NCBI GenBank assembly: GCA_000750105.3
Contig: JPHH03000047.1
Coordinates: 1 to 64,000 of the forward strand
From: Tolypocladium sp. Sup5 PDA-1
Taxonomy: Eukaryota; Ascomycota; Sordariomycetes; Hypocreales; Ophiocordycipitaceae
DNA: 64,000 nucleotides
Direction: 5' to 3'
The notes under the pieces are model-generated. The model ran no database searches and was not told where the DNA came from. It saw only the letters and a program-made list of their open reading frames with translations. Positions 23,915-36,887 of the stretch are shown in pieces; positions within the stretch are counted from its first letter, which is position 1; each line of letters begins with the position of its first letter. The position numbers were made by a program, and so were the translations under genes.

Positions 23915-26527
23915 TTTGATGGAAGTAAGATGGTCTTAACTTTCTGTCGTGACAAGAGACCGAGGCAAGACGGATGAGTGACTTAAAGTGTCTAAGAAAG
24001 GCTGTAGAATTAAAGTTACGTGGAAGAGACGTGCTGATCTTCTAGATTTTATAGTTGCCGAAGATGTAGCCCGTCTTTTGCTCCTAACATTGTGACTCCG
24101 TAACTCGTTAGTGAGGGCAAGCACTATGGGCAATGCCAAGTCTAGTTCCGGGCATTTCTATTACGGTAACATTATTGCGTAATCAGCATTGCGTGATTAA
24201 GGTGAAAACGAGGCCGCCTCCACCTAGGAAATGGCCCGATGGCTGCATCTCTGCTGTAACTCGTGATCTGCACGACCTGCTGCATAAACCCCTCAACGCA
24301 GTACGTGGTAGGCTGATAGTTAACCGCACCCCCCCCTTCCGGGCCCCCATCCCCCTCCAAATATCTTGAATATTATAGCTACAAGGCAAAGGCAAGTGTA
24401 ACGGTTTGATTCTCAAGGGATAAACCGGAGGGTTTATGTTGGCAGAGAGGTCAGGGCGTCGTGTTACAGCTGGTGATGGATTCGGAGATCGTAACCAAGT
24501 ATCAGGTAAATGATGGTGTTGCAAGCTGGCTAAGTATCTATGCTATGGCGAGGGAATTGGGAGGTCTTATATACTTGCTCGTTGGCCATGATCTTTGGTG
24601 GTGGTCCATAGATCGTGTGGGCTACGGATTGCTCACGATTCATTGATCTATGGATCGTGGTTCATGGATCGCCCACGATCTATGATCCAACGCCTATTGG
24701 TCTGCGTGCCGTCCATCGTGGCCCCACTTTTAGAAAGATTAAAGTGTCACACTTTTCCCCGACGTACGCAGTTACCGTCCCGACCATTATTCCGCGCCCC
24801 GTGGAGTAGCGCTACACAGCCGGCCCTTCCCGCGGCCCGTTGGTCGTAACCGTAATACGATGCCCTTCCCCTGGTGGCTTTGCCCTCGAGGCCAGCCTTA
24901 TCCGTGACCAGTTGCATAAATACCCTGCCTGCGCCCACATTCGTAGGTGTGGCGTCCTATCCTGGTAAACATCCCAAGATATTTTGCTGAAAGTATGTCA
25001 GGTCGCGTTGAAAAGTCGAAATCACGAAAGTCCCTCGAGCGCGACCGTTTTGGCCGTTCTCATTTGCCTGTATATCGGAAAGAGCGAATGAACTAACGTT
25101 CTATGCGTCACAGGACGACCGTGAAGATCTTTGAGCCGATATAAACGGGCTTCTGCTTGGATATGTGGATGGGCGGGGTAAATAGAAAGCAAGGATGTGA
25201 TACCTGTCCGACTAGTGGAGACTGCGCGAGCCTCGGTCCAGACCCCTGCGATATCACCATGAATCCCGCTAGTAACAACCCCTCAGTAAAGGTGGCTCAC
25301 CAACAACCGTGGCAAGACCAAATGCATGTGAGCACCTCCACAGGAGGTATATGGCACCCATGGTTTAATGAGTATGTTTAGATGAGATCAATTGCAATCA
25401 TGAATTGTCGACCACATGCCACGAAAGAAGCGGTGATATCTGAGCGAAGTTGCTGGTTCACGATAGGAGCTTTTGGGAACAAACAAAGCAGTGTTCAGAA
25501 TTGCATAAGAGAGATATTCTTAATACAATACCACCCACTGAATGGGATGACTCGCAAGAAGGCTAGTCAAAGTACCTACATCAGCATGGATGCTAAGCAA
25601 TACCAAGCAGTATCTAGAACGGCATTCTAGACTGTTATGCGTGAATTATTGAATCCATAGAGCTATAGTTATCTCGTGAATCCACTAATGATTCGATCAG
25701 TATGCATGTAATTAAATCATGGGCTGATACAGATAGGGTCGAGAACATTCTTTGATAATGCCGCTATCAAGCGAATTAGCTGACACCCAGTAAATTACTT
25801 CGAGCCTACCGATTAAATTATTAGGGAGACAGTAGCTAAGGACTTTATCGAGGTACTGCCAGCTGACTGGCAAAGGCTTAATCACCAGCGAAAATGCTAC
25901 TGATGGGCTTTATTATCTTTCGAGGGGGGCCTATATCTGCAACTTAAGCTCTGGGTATCGGCCGAAGCACGTAATTTATGGTGTTTCGGTAACGGCTACG
26001 CTACCAGCTAGCTTTCCTACACCACCCGCGGATATCCGAGCCGTAGGATCAATACGGGTTTTCTAACGGAGCCACAATGTCTACCATTGTCTGTACACAG
26101 GGCTAGTTGACCGACTCTACGGAGTACAAGCCGAATTTGGACGAACTGCAGGTGTGTGCGATATGTAAGCGCTTGCCAACTTCGGGAAGTCGTGGGTCAG
26201 ATACTAGATTTCAAGCCAGCATGCCGGTTCTTGCGCGGCCAAAATTCGCAGTTCACGAACACACTATTCGCATACTGCAGCCAACTGAAGTAGGACCAAC
26301 AAGATAGACTGAAACGACGGCAAACACATCGGTTCGTTACGTAACGTAGCGATGAAAGGTTCCACCAGGTTGTCTTGGGTCTGTCTCGTGTAAACTATAA
26401 GAAACGCTTGCCAACTCTTTTCCACAAGTCTTCCTCAGTAACTCTGCAAGCAATCTGTCTTCCCTCTTTGTCTTCTCCCTCCCCCATTCTCATACAAAAA
26501 TCGAGAGTTTTAGAGGCCGTTTTCGAT
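23915..26527. other. Gene-poor intergenic region
   Basis: No gene is well supported. An imperfect inverted repeat (arms 24607-24622 and 24671-24684, related to GCCCACGATCTATG) could form a hairpin of about 78 nt. An open frame at 25157-25381 (74 aa, four Cys) has no start context or homology that I recognise. 25.4-26.4 kb appears decayed. Confidence 0.45.
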
Positions 26528-27034
26528 ATGTCCTTGAAGTTGGCGACCTGGGCTTTAGCCCTTGCGACATCTTGCGTTGCCCTCCCTCAGAAAGGCGCGA
26601 TTGGAGACGGCCCGACTACGCTTGCACCGAGATCAGAGATCTACTGGGATACTCTATGGCCCTATTTGGGTTGTGGTCACAATGGCTGCGATATTTCCAT
26701 GTATATCTCTGCGCCGAAAAACTACTTCACCGGGGCTCCGGCTTTCAACGTCTCCTGCAGCCAGGCTTGGGCACACCCGGACTCAATTTACCGAAAGCCG
26801 TCCTACCCGTTCGCGGAATGTCAGCAGATGGAAGGTCATGATCCTTCGGGAAAGGTCTACATTTCCAACTCTTATAGCCACATGGAAGGTTCAACTGCCT
26901 ACAACGACCTCTGGGTATCGCACCAGTACTCGGCAAACGGCCTGAACTTCAACTTGACTGCCTACAAACAGGGCGATTCGTTCAATTGGGATGCCGTTAA
27001 GAATTTGCATGTCGTTAAAAAGGAACTGGTCTAG
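26528..27034 (+). CDS. Small secreted protein, 168 aa
   Basis: The frame is open from 26375, but the ATG at 26528 begins a signal peptide (about residues 1-19, ending CVALPQ), so it is preferred. The mature chain is Tyr/Trp/Ser-rich with four Cys (CGHNGC, VSCSQ, AECQQ). It lacks membrane segments and known catalytic motifs. The family is not recognised. Like the 23.4-kb gene it is a lone secreted protein in a repeat-rich stretch and a candidate effector or antimicrobial protein. Confidence 0.65.
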   Translation: MSLKLATWALALATSCVALPQKGAIGDGPTTLAPRSEIYWDTLWPYLGCGHNGCDISMYISAPKNYFTGAPAFNVSCSQAWAHPDSIYRKPSYPFAECQQMEGHDPSGKVYISNSYSHMEGSTAYNDLWVSHQYSANGLNFNLTAYKQGDSFNWDAVKNLHVVKKELV

Positions 27035-30000
27035 ACGAGGTTGGCGATAGGGCTTCGGCATCACGAGATGAGGGGGTTAGGTTGTGCCAGACGGGAGTGG
27101 CCTAGGCTTAGACCAATTCGAATCAAGCAAAGGCATGCGTTAACCAGATACCTGAGTAAACTCGGTGATGGCTACTTCGATTAAACCTACGTACTCGCCA
27201 ACATTCTCGCTTCCCCGCGGGTCGTCCCGGTAGCGGCTTAAAGGGGGCGGCTTAACCTAGTATTCTTAACAGACTTGCAGAGCCACTGAGCCATTGCTTG
27301 ATAGCCTTCTGAGTCAATGATCATCTCCACCTCAAAGTGTTGCGGTTACATCGCCTTTGCGTGGCCAAGCCGGTCCTGGCCTACGAAGTACGTGGAGATT
27401 GCCTAGGGTTTGTTGACTTATTCCGGTCCTAATGTCCTCGCTTCCCTTGGATCTTTTTGCCGGCTTCTTTACAAGGGTTCCATCGGATATTACATTTCCT
27501 ACGGACTTACACCGTATACCTATCAATCAGGGATGTCACCGGGAAAATTTCCCGCAGTACGGAGTGGGGCCAAGACGGTTCGTAGGTAGTGCTATGGTAG
27601 AGAGTTCGGGGCGGCGAATGCGAGTAACTAGGGATAGGAATTGAGGCGAGGGGATGGGTCGTCTACACTATACAGAATATAGTATTAGTCCATACTCTCT
27701 GCCTAGAGGTACGTGAAACCGCATATTTGACCTGATAAGTTACAAGTTGAGGCTTTATTCTCACTGCACACAACGCACGTATGTCAATTCTGATTTAAAG
27801 GTTTGAAAAGCGCAATCTCAATTCGACTAGATAGGTAAACAAAAGAGAGAACAAGTACGAAAGCCTACGTGAAGATTCTCTGGCCCACCAGGATTCGGCG
27901 TTCGGGGACACGTATCTTGTAGCGCAATGTCTAGGTCGCGAATTAGAGCCATGTCGGTCATGTTGAACATGATGACACATCACGTGCAGGGTCTAGCCTA
28001 CGCCCCCCATAAATAGCCCACCTTGGTGGCATCTCTTGCTTAGAGGATTAACGCACTCCTTTCATCCTCTGGATCCTGTGTGTTCCGCTGTGACGTTCAA
28101 CAGGTCATAGGCTGGTACTTTTCGGAACTATTGGCACGGGGCGGACTGCCCGGTCAACGGTGGCCTGTTGGTTATTACCTGTCGTGTTATCCACCATTGC
28201 TACTACCTGTTGGCTCGGGGCGGACTGCCCGGTCAACAGTGGCCGTTGGCAAACCTGTCGTGTTATCCACTATTGCTACTACCTGTTGGCTGCGATGTTT
28301 GCAGAAGCGGCCCATATCTACAGGAACGGCCCACCTCGGCGGAAACGGCTCACATCGGCAGAAAAACGGCTCACATCTACAGAGGCTTGAGTGTGCCGTT
28401 GTGGTATGTAGGATGAGATTCGTCGCATGCTGAGTATGTCTCTCCGTAACCTTGCAGGACGTGCATGGCGCGGGCTCCGTAACTCTATCGAGACCATGCC
28501 TGCCTTAGCGCTTCGGACAAGTTCCGCTAACGGCGCTGTTGGCTAGTACCAGACAACCGTTGGTTACTCCCTTTGTGTGACGCCGAGTTAGTCTCCCATG
28601 AGGGTTATGATGTCGGATAAGTTCGTATTATTACCCTCTATTAGGGTGACTCCACCTTGTTGGTTCTACTTCAGTTAGCTGTAGGGTATCAGTAGTGTGT
28701 CTGTAAGCAGTAGGTCCTGGTGGCTTAGACTCTGCATTAGGCAGGTCGGACTGTCGTTAAGTAGTTTATTTGTGGGCGCAATCCAGGTGAATGGGCCTGC
28801 TGCGCTGCGCTGCGCTACAAACAGGGTGGCACCATGACGTGATTCGTTGCAGCCCCACATGGACTGGAGCGGGTCTTCCCGAAATTCAATATAGCCGGTG
28901 ATTCTTATCAAGCTAATGCAGGACGACACGGCACGACAGATCCATTTAGTCGGTATCCAACCGCACCCATTATGCTTATCCGTGCCTACTTTCCGGCTTG
29001 CCACACCTGGTGGATTTGCAGCCGTGAGGCTCGCCAGCATCCCGTAACAGCTGAAAGGGCATTTGTGACCCGCCTTTTGGCCCTCTCGTCCGTTGGTCGA
29101 GACTCGACGGGAAGTTCCTGCTCAAGTTCTTACAAGAACCTCGTACGACTGCAGCAAAGGACTCACAGCGTGTGCATACAGCCCCCCCAAAAGTCCCTGA
29201 TCATGGATGTTCGTGCCATACTCGGACTGATCTAAACGTATCTCTAAAAAGTACCTCGAACTAGTCTTGGAGATTGGTCCCGACTTAGTAAAGGAGAAAG
29301 CGAGGCGTGGGGGTAGGGGGAATTGGCTTCGATTTTCCTCGTATACCTCGTACGTTTATAAGAATGCATCTACTTCGGCCTATCCGCACTTATATACGTG
29401 TACCGTGTAGGGTATTTTAATATTATAATATTATCGGCGAATAATTTTATATATAGGGCATAAGAAGGCAGACTAGATAGCTTCGTAGCCCCGCAATAGT
29501 CCCTTCTACTCCTTCTAACATGCCTTTGCCGCGCCTCCCCATTATCTCTCATAACCCGTTGTTAGCCCTGGCCAGCTACAAGAATACAATGCTTAAGCCG
29601 GACGATATCTAAACGCTACTGGACTTCGCACGCGCCGAAGAATACGATAGTATAGCGGGAGGCTCTAAAGGTCGTGCCGCCGCCGTCGTCGTAATAATTT
29701 CCCCCCCTCCCCCCTTCATAACCGCTAGTGCTCTTCCTCCAGACCTTGCCGTCCGGCTTCGACTATAGGTATAGCGATAGTAGCGCACCAGGCGTTAGCT
29801 AGCGGAGAAAGACCTAGCGTGGCGGCTACGCCGGCGCTAGGTACGTCAAGAGCAGGTCACCTACCGCTCGGGGCGGGAAGCGGATGTTGTCCCTTGGTGC
29901 TCCCCTGGTTCTCGTGGCACCTTACGTACGGCATGACCGTCCTCTCCTATGTCGCCACAGAATGCTAGTTAGGCAGGCTATAATAAGAAGCCAACAAGAC

Positions 30001-30982
30001 AAGGCGAAGCTTAAAGCTTGCTGCGTCAAGTGCAGGACTGTGGCTGAGGACGTTGCATTATTAAAGCGGTAATACAACCCCTGCCTCACTGCCCAAGGGA
30101 ACGGTCCGCTGCTCATATCTCCACTACTCTTGTCTTGTCGTAGAGCAAACCTGTGCTAGTCCAGCAAAGAGGCTCAAATAAGTTGCTGCTTTCCAGCTTG
30201 CCCTATAACTTAACAGTGCTATAATTATAATTAGGATGCTCGGAACTAAGCACACGCTGAACTAGAACTAAGCAAGGGTCCGCTTAATTTAGTGGTTATC
30301 GATCATTAGGCAATAGATCCGGTAAAGAGAAAGTACCTTAAAGAGTAGCTAGCTCCTAAGCACCTAAAAGTCATTGTCTTTAGCGACCGTGTCGAAACGT
30401 AGTTCGTAAGGTCGCTTTCGTTCCGAGTTTATAGCTAGGATAATAACCGTAGCACTAGGGATAATGAAGAGCCCCGTAATTACAAGAATACTTATTATAT
30501 AGCAAAGCTATGCTTGCAGCCACGTTTTCTCCAATATTATTAGCCTACTGCTAGATATGCCTGGGGGTAGGGAGCCGGTAGCGTTAGCATAGGCTCTAAG
30601 GTTATTAGGTCGATAAAGATGTCGGACTAATAAACCTTCCTGGGCTAAAGCTCGCTAAACAGGGACCTTTAAGGGTACTCAGAGTTAACTTACACCTATG
30701 CTAGCGTAACGAGGAGATCGTACACGCTAACACTATAAAAATAGCGAAAGTATCGACGTACCTCTTTATCCCGGAAGCTCATACAGCCGTGGGATTTTTC
30801 TTCTCTAATGCCTTCTAATATAGACGCTTAACTTTTCTGGAAATAAATCCTCTAGTTCCGCTTACTCGCACCGCTATCATCCAGTCTGTAAATCGGGCAT
30901 TGCTCTTCCTTTCGAACGGGAAGGCATCTGGAAAGCCAGATTCCTGAAAGAGCCACGCTTTATTATCGCTAATATATAGTTT
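27035..30982. other. Gene-poor, partly decayed region
   Basis: No gene supported. It contains the tandem repeat described at 28131-28285, an AT-rich stretch near 29400-29450, C-rich tracts near 29700, and TAG/CTA-rich decayed repeat sequence at 29.4-30.9 kb. Open frames here are short and lack recognisable domains. Confidence 0.45.
28131..28285. repeat. Two-unit tandem repeat, about 77 bp
   Basis: Units 28131-28209 and 28210-28285 share GGCGGACTGCCCGGTCAAC and CCTGTCGTGTTATCCAC, differing by a few substitutions and a small indel. A third start (TTGGCTGCG) follows. Just downstream, a roughly 20-bp motif around CGGCTCACATC repeats imperfectly. Function unknown. Confidence 0.75.
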
Positions 30983-33900
30983 TTAGTAGATTGTGCCTCC
31001 TCCAACGTAGCAGTTCTTGCTTGCAATAGCCATGTTAATAGCCATAGCAAATGTAACCAACTCCATGCTGATGCCAAAGTCGTAAAACTGCTGTAGTTGC
31101 CCGACGTAATCCAATAATATAACGTTAGGGTAGCTCCACGGCGTAAACGCGTTCCAAGCCTTCCAGAATAGAGCGTCATAGGCCATCCGGATAGCAAAGG
31201 ACTCTATGCTAGTCAGATGATCGTTATCTGGAGGTGCGTTGTCGAGGCCTATGAGCGTGAGAACCCACTGCATGACCATGAATTTGTCACGCAAGTCTTC
31301 CTTGACGAGGTTTCGGTGCGACGCTAGGTACGAGAGCTGGTCGCTAGCCATACGGCTGACGGAGCGTGTTTCAGACCAGTGGCCTTCCCCATCCCAGTTA
31401 AAAGAGCTTCCTATATTATAAATACCCTTTTTGGGCCGGGCGTTACCGTTATCGGCGATCACAATAACGCATGCTTGGTTATTGCCGATGAAGTCGTTAA
31501 TGGTCTTATCCGTAAGGTGGCCTTCTATACCACCACAGAGATGGTTCAAACCCTCGAGAATATCAAAGACACGGTTTAATTCTTGGTCATTCATACTACG
31601 GTAATTTTCGTCAGTATTCATCTCGTGGGATAGGTGAAGGATGACCAGCTCCGGGTGTTGGGCCGTGAAGCTGTTGCCAAATGTCTGGTCACTTAAGAAC
31701 TGAGTAGTAATAGCAGAGAGCATCGGGCGTAGTAAAGAATAGTCAGAAATGACTTGCCTGTTAATGTCTTTTACAATGTTGTCCAACGACTCCCCATTGG
31801 CGCCAATGACAGGTTTTCGAGGGAGACTGTAGTGTCCAGTCAAGTAGCTCCCTCCATTGCCAACGGCCGGCCGAATGTCAAAGAAACGTGAGCCAGCTAT
31901 AAGCTGGCCGGCAATATTAAACCTTTGAGTTTGTGTATTGTCCGCATTCGAAACTTTATTGCAGTATTCGCATTAGAAAGCAGCCGCTAATAAGACTCGG
32001 AATGGTAAGGGGAGCCCAGCTCGGTATTTGTTTTGCTTACATGCTGTTGAGCCATTAATTGTTGACATTCCTGCATCATGAGAACCGGTCATGCTGACAT
32101 GCCGCAGCTTGCGCTCGCCAATGATATCGAGGATTGCATGCATCCATGCAACTGGCGGGTCGAGAGTGGTCCAATAATGGCCGTACTTTTCGCTTCCAGT
32201 GATTATAAGATTGTAAGCCCGTCGTCCTCCTCGGTGCTTGAGCTCAATGGATGAGCTTTTGGCCACATCATCGGTGGCAAAGCTGTCGAAGTAGTACACT
32301 TCTCGTAACGGATGAATAGAATCCTCGACATGGGTTCTGGCCCACAGCTGAAAAGTCTTGTCCGTACCGTCAATCTTGTAGTATGCCTCGCCCTTGTCGT
32401 CGACGAAAACTGCTTTATTTTCATACGTTTGCTTGTTCTGCCAAGCCGACCCTGACTGAACGCTGCGGAAGTCGAAATTCGTCATCTGGTTGGAATGGGT
32501 TCCAGACTTGATAAAGTCATGGGGACTGCCGTTAACAAGAGTCACATAAGTGGTAAGACGATCATCTTCTGCGCTGGGCCAGCCTTCCCCGTACGGTTCT
32601 GGGAAATACTCTCCATCCGGAATGTCCCAATGCCAGGTAGGCTTCCCTTTGCTAGCCTTGCAAGAGTCAGGAGTATTCTGGATAGGGTAGAAAACTGTAA
32701 CCTGACTCCAGTACGGATGCCCTTTGATTGCGATATTATCCTTAGATGGGATAGTCTCGCCATCAGAGGCAAGCATGTTTCTTGCGCCAATAGTGATGAG
32801 ATTATGGATGACAAAGTTCTTATTAGTTTCCATAGAGATCAGCATCTTCTGACAGTCCGAGGTGTCGACTGGATATTAACGTCAGTGACCAACGCTCTTC
32901 GCGTAGTAGATTGCGTACATACCACACTCCTGGGTATAAGTTGACAACCAAGAGTAGAGTCCAGCGCCTGCGATAAAGACATCCTGCGAGTTTCGAAATA
33001 ATTACTGCCCAGGATTCGTCACATCCAGCGTCGCCAGCCGCACAGCTGAAGTCTGGATCTCCGGAAATAGCGCCGACACCATCCTTAAAAGGAGCCGGTG
33101 GTTGTGGCGTAGGCTAGTAGTAGGGAGACTCGGTCTGGATCATACCGGCAAATAGATACCTAGCATTGTTGATGTTATACTGGTAGTATACCGAGTGATC
33201 TGAGGCCGTTTCATATGACTAGGTTGCGGCCTGGCTTTCGATGAGAAATCCTCTCGCGGCATAGACCGAAGTCATGACCTTTCATACATATCAATTAGAA
33301 ACGGGGGTTATTCGTAGCGTCTTCGCTTTATTAACGTACCATGCTGTTTCCATCGTCGTTCCAGTCCGGATCACTATCACATGTTAGTGATTCCACAGAT
33401 GATTGTCAGAGCAAGCGACGTACTCCACCATATGGTCAGCAACCCATAGCCACACGTTTTCGAGATACGCACTCGCACTTGGCGTAATGTGCATCATGAG
33501 GCTACCCGCAGAGCAGCCCTTGCCAATACCTGACTTAGCTGGAGGGCACTCTCTTGGAGTCAGGCCAGTACGAGTGGCGCCTCCGATGCGTGTATGACAA
33601 TCTAGAGGTTGTTACTTCAGCATCTGCATTTATAACAGTCGCAGCAAGAGGGATAATTCGTACCCCACATGCCGGCTGAGCCTGGCTTGTCAGCGAGAAG
33701 ATTCCATTCCACGAGCACCACACCGGCAGTTGCGCCTTTGGTAGTGAATATGAGATCTTGTATCTCAACCGAACCGGTCTGCCCTTTGTTGCCAACCTTG
33801 AACATTGTTTGGATTCCTGGACGGCAAGTCAGCAAATCAGCAACTCAACTGCGGCTGTAACGTGGGTAGACGTACGTGAGATCAGAGAACTTGTCTCCAC

Positions 33901-36238
33901 TGGCTGCCAACTGAGACCAAGCCTCACCAACAATCCTAGCACCCGGTGGAACGGTGATTGTGTCGGTCAAGATGTACGTTCCTGCGATGAAAATCACCAA
34001 TTTAGAGTTGGAGTACGAATCAAGAATGCTTTGAAGTGCTTTCGTATCGTCACTTGATCCGTCACCTAGTTACAATCAGCGACAAGATGGGGTTATAGGG
34101 GTGGGAGCGACGGAGCTACTATACCTTTGCAGCCATGATCTTTGACATGAACAAAAGCATCGGTAGACACGTCTTCATACTGAGGTTTAGCTCTCTCAAA
34201 GAATGGGTTTTTCGGTAGGCCGTTGGTTTCTCCTACTAGAGAACGATGACGAGATGTATCAAACGCATAGCCAAGAGAGACTTCTCGCTTTGTCCCTTTG
34301 AAGTATACGGGTCCCAAATCTATGTATTGATGGAAGCTGGGTTGCCTTGAACATACTCCTATTTGTTGGTGTCGAATACATAATGTTTGACGCCGTTAAA
34401 TACGATATTATCCAGCGTGATCCCAGTCGTACCGGTTCCTGGTTCTTTGGAGGCTGGTTTTGTTAAAATGGCCGTGCCGACGTTATAAAACTTGGTGTCC
34501 ATGATGTAAGCTGATCCAATGTTACCGTTTCCATCGTCGTTGATAAGTCGGAAGCCAGTACCAACGTTGCTCATCTCGATGCTCTTCCAAGTCTGCGGTG
34601 CGGATGGACTTCTGTCAGTCGCTCCAGCCAGTCTGGCTCAATTAGAAGGCCAAGTTAGACGTACCCATCCCCAATCCCACATCAACTGCACCCCAGTTTT
34701 GCAACCGTTGAACTTCAGACGCTGCGCGGTAAATTGTTGGCTCCCTCCATCTGCTCGAGGCATCAGTATGGATCTTATACACATTGTTCCATGGGATATT
34801 AAACGTACATGGGCCAAAATTACCACCTGTAAAGGTGAGGTCGCTAATTTGTCCGCCGCTGCCATTTTCTGCAACTAGTTGCGATGTGAGAAACTTTGAT
34901 GCTGCCAAGAAAAGACACGCTCAAGTGGAACCTACACATTCCTTGCTGAGTCGTAGAAGGGTTATCCGATGGACTCGTAGAGATCATCTCGACGTACTGC
35001 AGGCTCGTGGCTTGTGCAACCTGGTAATGGATCGCACATATGTACGCATCCTGAGATGCCCCTCTGATAACAATTTTAAAGTTTCGAATCTGGCGGTAGA
35101 AGCTTGCCTGAGGAATACCACTGTTAGTGCACAGTTTATCAGTTCGATTATAAGTGGCTAACCGTGTTTATATACCACTCCTTTGCATTCCCATCGGGGC
35201 CAGTGCCGCCATTTGGAACGTATTTGTCAGTTGCCAGAATTCCCATACCAACACAGGATGGAGCAGCCTTAATAGTTGGCCAGTTCGTGGCCTAGCAGAT
35301 CTCAAGTCAATAAAATCAATAATATATGTTGAATAACATCTGAGGCTTACATCGCTAATTAATTGAGTGCCGAAGACGACATCGATGGTACTGCTGACGA
35401 GATATGTGCCTTTTGGTCCCTATCAATTACCAGGTCTTCCCAAAACAAGACTTTCGTCTCACCTTGAGGGAAATAGACAATGGCGTTCTGGGTTGTAGAG
35501 CCATAGCAACCAGCACCGCACCTAACACTGTTCTGGTTGGACTTGGAGGCAGCCATCATGGCAGCTTTAATAGCCTTAGTGTCGTCCTACTAAAAGTCAG
35601 GTGCTAAGAATGATACAGAGTGGATGAAACATGTCGATTGGGAGACGGAATATGAAGGAATAAAGTACATACATGATGTCCGTCGCCATACGCGCCAAAG
35701 TCCATAACGTTCCTAAAGACCTGCCTAAATTAGAAGATATCCTCAACCGATAAGCAAGAGAAAGAGGAATTACTTAAAAGTCCGAAATCCCACCCCAAGG
35801 AACGATTCCTTTCCGGGAAATGTTCTCCATCCAGAAGGTAGACCGTCGGTTAATAACAGATGCGTTTGCTGCCACGAAGGCATCTACATATTCAATCAGT
35901 GCCGCTGCATCTGCTATCTCCTTGGTGATGTCCAGAAGGGGCGGCGGCGGGCCACTGTCGATATGATCCACGATGCCATTATCGCGCTTGGAGATAGTTG
36001 AAGGGGCCAGTGTGTAGTTATTTCGAGCGGGCTTTCTAACGCGGGCCTTGTTTAGTTGGGCAGCCTGTGCAATGGCAGCGTTGACGATTGCTCTAGCCTT
36101 TTCGATCTGCGCTAACGGAGTGGCGGTCACAGCTCTCGCCTGAAAGGCATCGGCGGGTGAATAGTCTAGGGAGTCACGGGAAGGAAGAATAGTGGAAATA
36201 CAGCCACGAACTGACAAGAGGACTAATATGAGGAGCAT
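30983..36238 (-). pseudogene. Broken GH55-like fusion gene with PI-PLC-like C-terminal module
   Basis: Paralogue of the 8976-14735 gene. It starts at 36238 with a signal peptide and goes straight to the KARAIVNAAI linker, so it lacks the NucA/NucB-like module. The second exon (35720-35673, 48 bp) matches the paralogue's length. The GH55-like part is split by more introns than in the paralogue. The C-terminal end differs completely: TGSHDAGM near 32.07 kb and FFDIRPAV...TGHYS near 31.85 kb are the two His regions of PI-PLC X-type phosphodiesterases. Breaks seen: TAA at 35774-35776 before the first donor; TAG at 34359-34361, 33219-33221 and 33114-33116; and a +1 frameshift at about 32991-33001. 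The three TAGs fit CAG/CTG-context C-to-T change. The C-terminal exons stay open for long stretches, so inactivation may be recent. No HDEL is seen. Confidence 0.75.
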
Positions 36239-36887
36239 GAATGGCGTGGTCTTAGCAATCCTGTAAAGCAGGACGTAGTCGTGAACAAGTAGAGCTGTTG
36301 CGCTTTGAGCGGCCGGGTGAGTGATGTAGAAAGGTACGCGCAGAATATCGAATAAGAGAAGAACATCTCACAAAGAAGCTCTACAAGATACGGTTGTTAG
36401 ACGAGGTAGTTGCTGTTTATATCCTCGGTACATTATCCGTCTCCTCTCCAAGTAATTCACGTAGCAATCCTGAAAGATTATCGACTATGGACTTTACATC
36501 AACACGTCAATACAACAACCAACACGCATAGAACAAGTCTTGGCAGTGTAGAGTAATCAACCATGTCGGAGATTACTAGCGCGGCACGATACCAACTAAC
36601 ATGCATTAATTGCAAATGGGGTGGTGTACGGATATATGCACGTAGTAAACTTACGATCGCACGAAGTATGACACATGCCTTCGTTGATGCAGGACATAAA
36701 TTAACGTTCGCCCTAATTAGGAAGCTCAGAAAAGACACACGCACGAATCTGCAGGTCGCTTCCCGTCCACACCCTAACGTAGGTTTTAAAATGAATTACG
36801 GTCCCGTCCTACCCTAGACCAAATCATACACTCTTTGCAGGTTTCTTTCCGTCGCCACTCCTAACCGCCGAAGTGAGCGGCTCCACC
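36239..36887. other. Intergenic, divergent promoter region
   Basis: Lies between the broken GH55-like gene and the four-helix membrane protein. No gene supported; the open frame at 36563-36817 has no recognisable domain. Confidence 0.45.

Noticed and set aside
25157..25381. 74-aa frame with four Cys
   Set aside because: No signal peptide, no recognised family, and decayed surroundings; not strong enough to call a gene.
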